In this document: one piece after another, positions 63,926 to 64,000 of the stretch
How the letters are laid out: each line of letters opens with the position of its first letter
Numbering within the stretch: position 1 is the first letter of the stretch
Origin: Salipiger bermudensis
GTDB taxonomy: Bacteria; Pseudomonadota; Alphaproteobacteria; Rhodobacterales; Rhodobacteraceae
Direction of reading: 5' to 3'
DNA length: 64,000 bases
Assembly: GCF_020171625.1 (NCBI RefSeq)
Contig: NZ_JAIUZY010000001.1
Coordinates: 558,001-622,000 of the forward strand
Position numbers and translations under genes: made by a program
The notes under the pieces: model-generated
What the model was told of the DNA's origin: nothing
The model's database searches: none
What the model saw: the letters and a program-made list of their open reading frames with translations, nothing else

Positions 63926-64000
63926 TCACTCCGCCATCGGCGCCATGATCTCGACCTCGTCGCCGTCGCGCAGCGCGGTAAAGAAGCACGAGCGTCGGTT
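63926..64000 (-). CDS. C-terminal end of a ThiS/MoaD-like protein (cut by window edge)
   Basis: Only 24 codons are visible. They read RRSCFFTALRDGDEVEIMAP and end in MAE. ALxDGDEVEIxAP is the usual C-terminal segment of ThiS/MoaD sulfur carriers of the beta-grasp fold, but these normally end in Gly-Gly, which is absent here. It could be a non-carrier relative or a different protein; the full sequence lies beyond the window. Confidence 0.4.
   Translation of the reverse strand, partial: NRRSCFFTALRDGDEVEIMAPMAE

Noticed and set aside
1-64000. CRISPR array, prophage structural genes, rRNA operon or intact insertion sequence
   Set aside because: No regularly spaced direct repeats, no phage morphogenesis genes, no rRNA and no intact transposase were seen. 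Only integrase debris remains.

Overview
The window is high-GC chromosomal DNA from an alphaproteobacterium, most likely of the Rhodobacteraceae/Roseobacteraceae. This rests on the gene content and order: a DUF1476 F1-ATPase inhibitor, lptF-lptG-lptD-surA-pdxA-rsmA, prfA-prmC-DUF4167, fabD-fabG-acpP, dnaB/alr/radA/cvpA/purF, class II pyrC-pyrE, and trmFO. An intergenic repeat whose cores read roughly TTCAAAAATACCTCGGGGG and GGGGGCAGCGCCCCC also fits this group. The genus cannot be fixed from the sequence alone.

Layout. Bases 1-3000 hold a DUF1476 gene, a lone EnvZ-type histidine kinase and a divergent MBL-fold hydrolase. A tRNA-Asn(GTT) at 3103-3177 is followed at once by a decayed integrase. 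It opens an accessory region of about 14 kb (3.2-17 kb). This region carries an SDR/TetR divergent pair with a triple palindromic operator, then an ABC-F ATPase, a SAM methyltransferase and a CatB-type acetyltransferase (resistance-like genes). A stress block follows: a cold-shock gene behind a sigma-32-like promoter, several small proteins, a GAF histidine kinase, a GH13 glucosidase remnant, and BON, proline-rich, SDR and ExoD genes. Four of these last genes have sequences resembling the general-stress sigma factor EcfG motif (GGAAC-N16/17-CGTT).

Bases 17-20.5 kb carry a translationally coupled pair: a UPF0104-type flippase-like membrane protein, and a 739-residue membrane protein that joins a metallophosphatase-fold domain without its metal ligands to a GT4 glycosyltransferase. 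From 20.8 to 47 kb the content is mostly housekeeping: MarC, a retropepsin-like protease, holC-pepA, LPS export and outer-membrane biogenesis, B6 and rRNA maturation, translation termination, an agmatinase with two tandem M20 amidohydrolases, mazG, an iron-binding periplasmic protein, type II fatty acid synthesis, a b561-YceI fusion and pyrimidine synthesis.

Bases 47-60 kb carry dnaB, alr, an MlaEF-like transporter pair with PqiA, an uncharacterised coiled-coil membrane protein, radA, cvpA, a cyanide-insensitive-type bd oxidase operon with its small DUF2474 subunit, and purF. The end holds an SDR, trmFO, a Pmp3-like peptide, gluQ and the tail of a ThiS/MoaD-like gene cut by the window edge.

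Six or more copies of the dispersed repeat sit between genes from 30.8 kb onward. None is visible in the 3-17 kb accessory region, which fits that region having a separate history.
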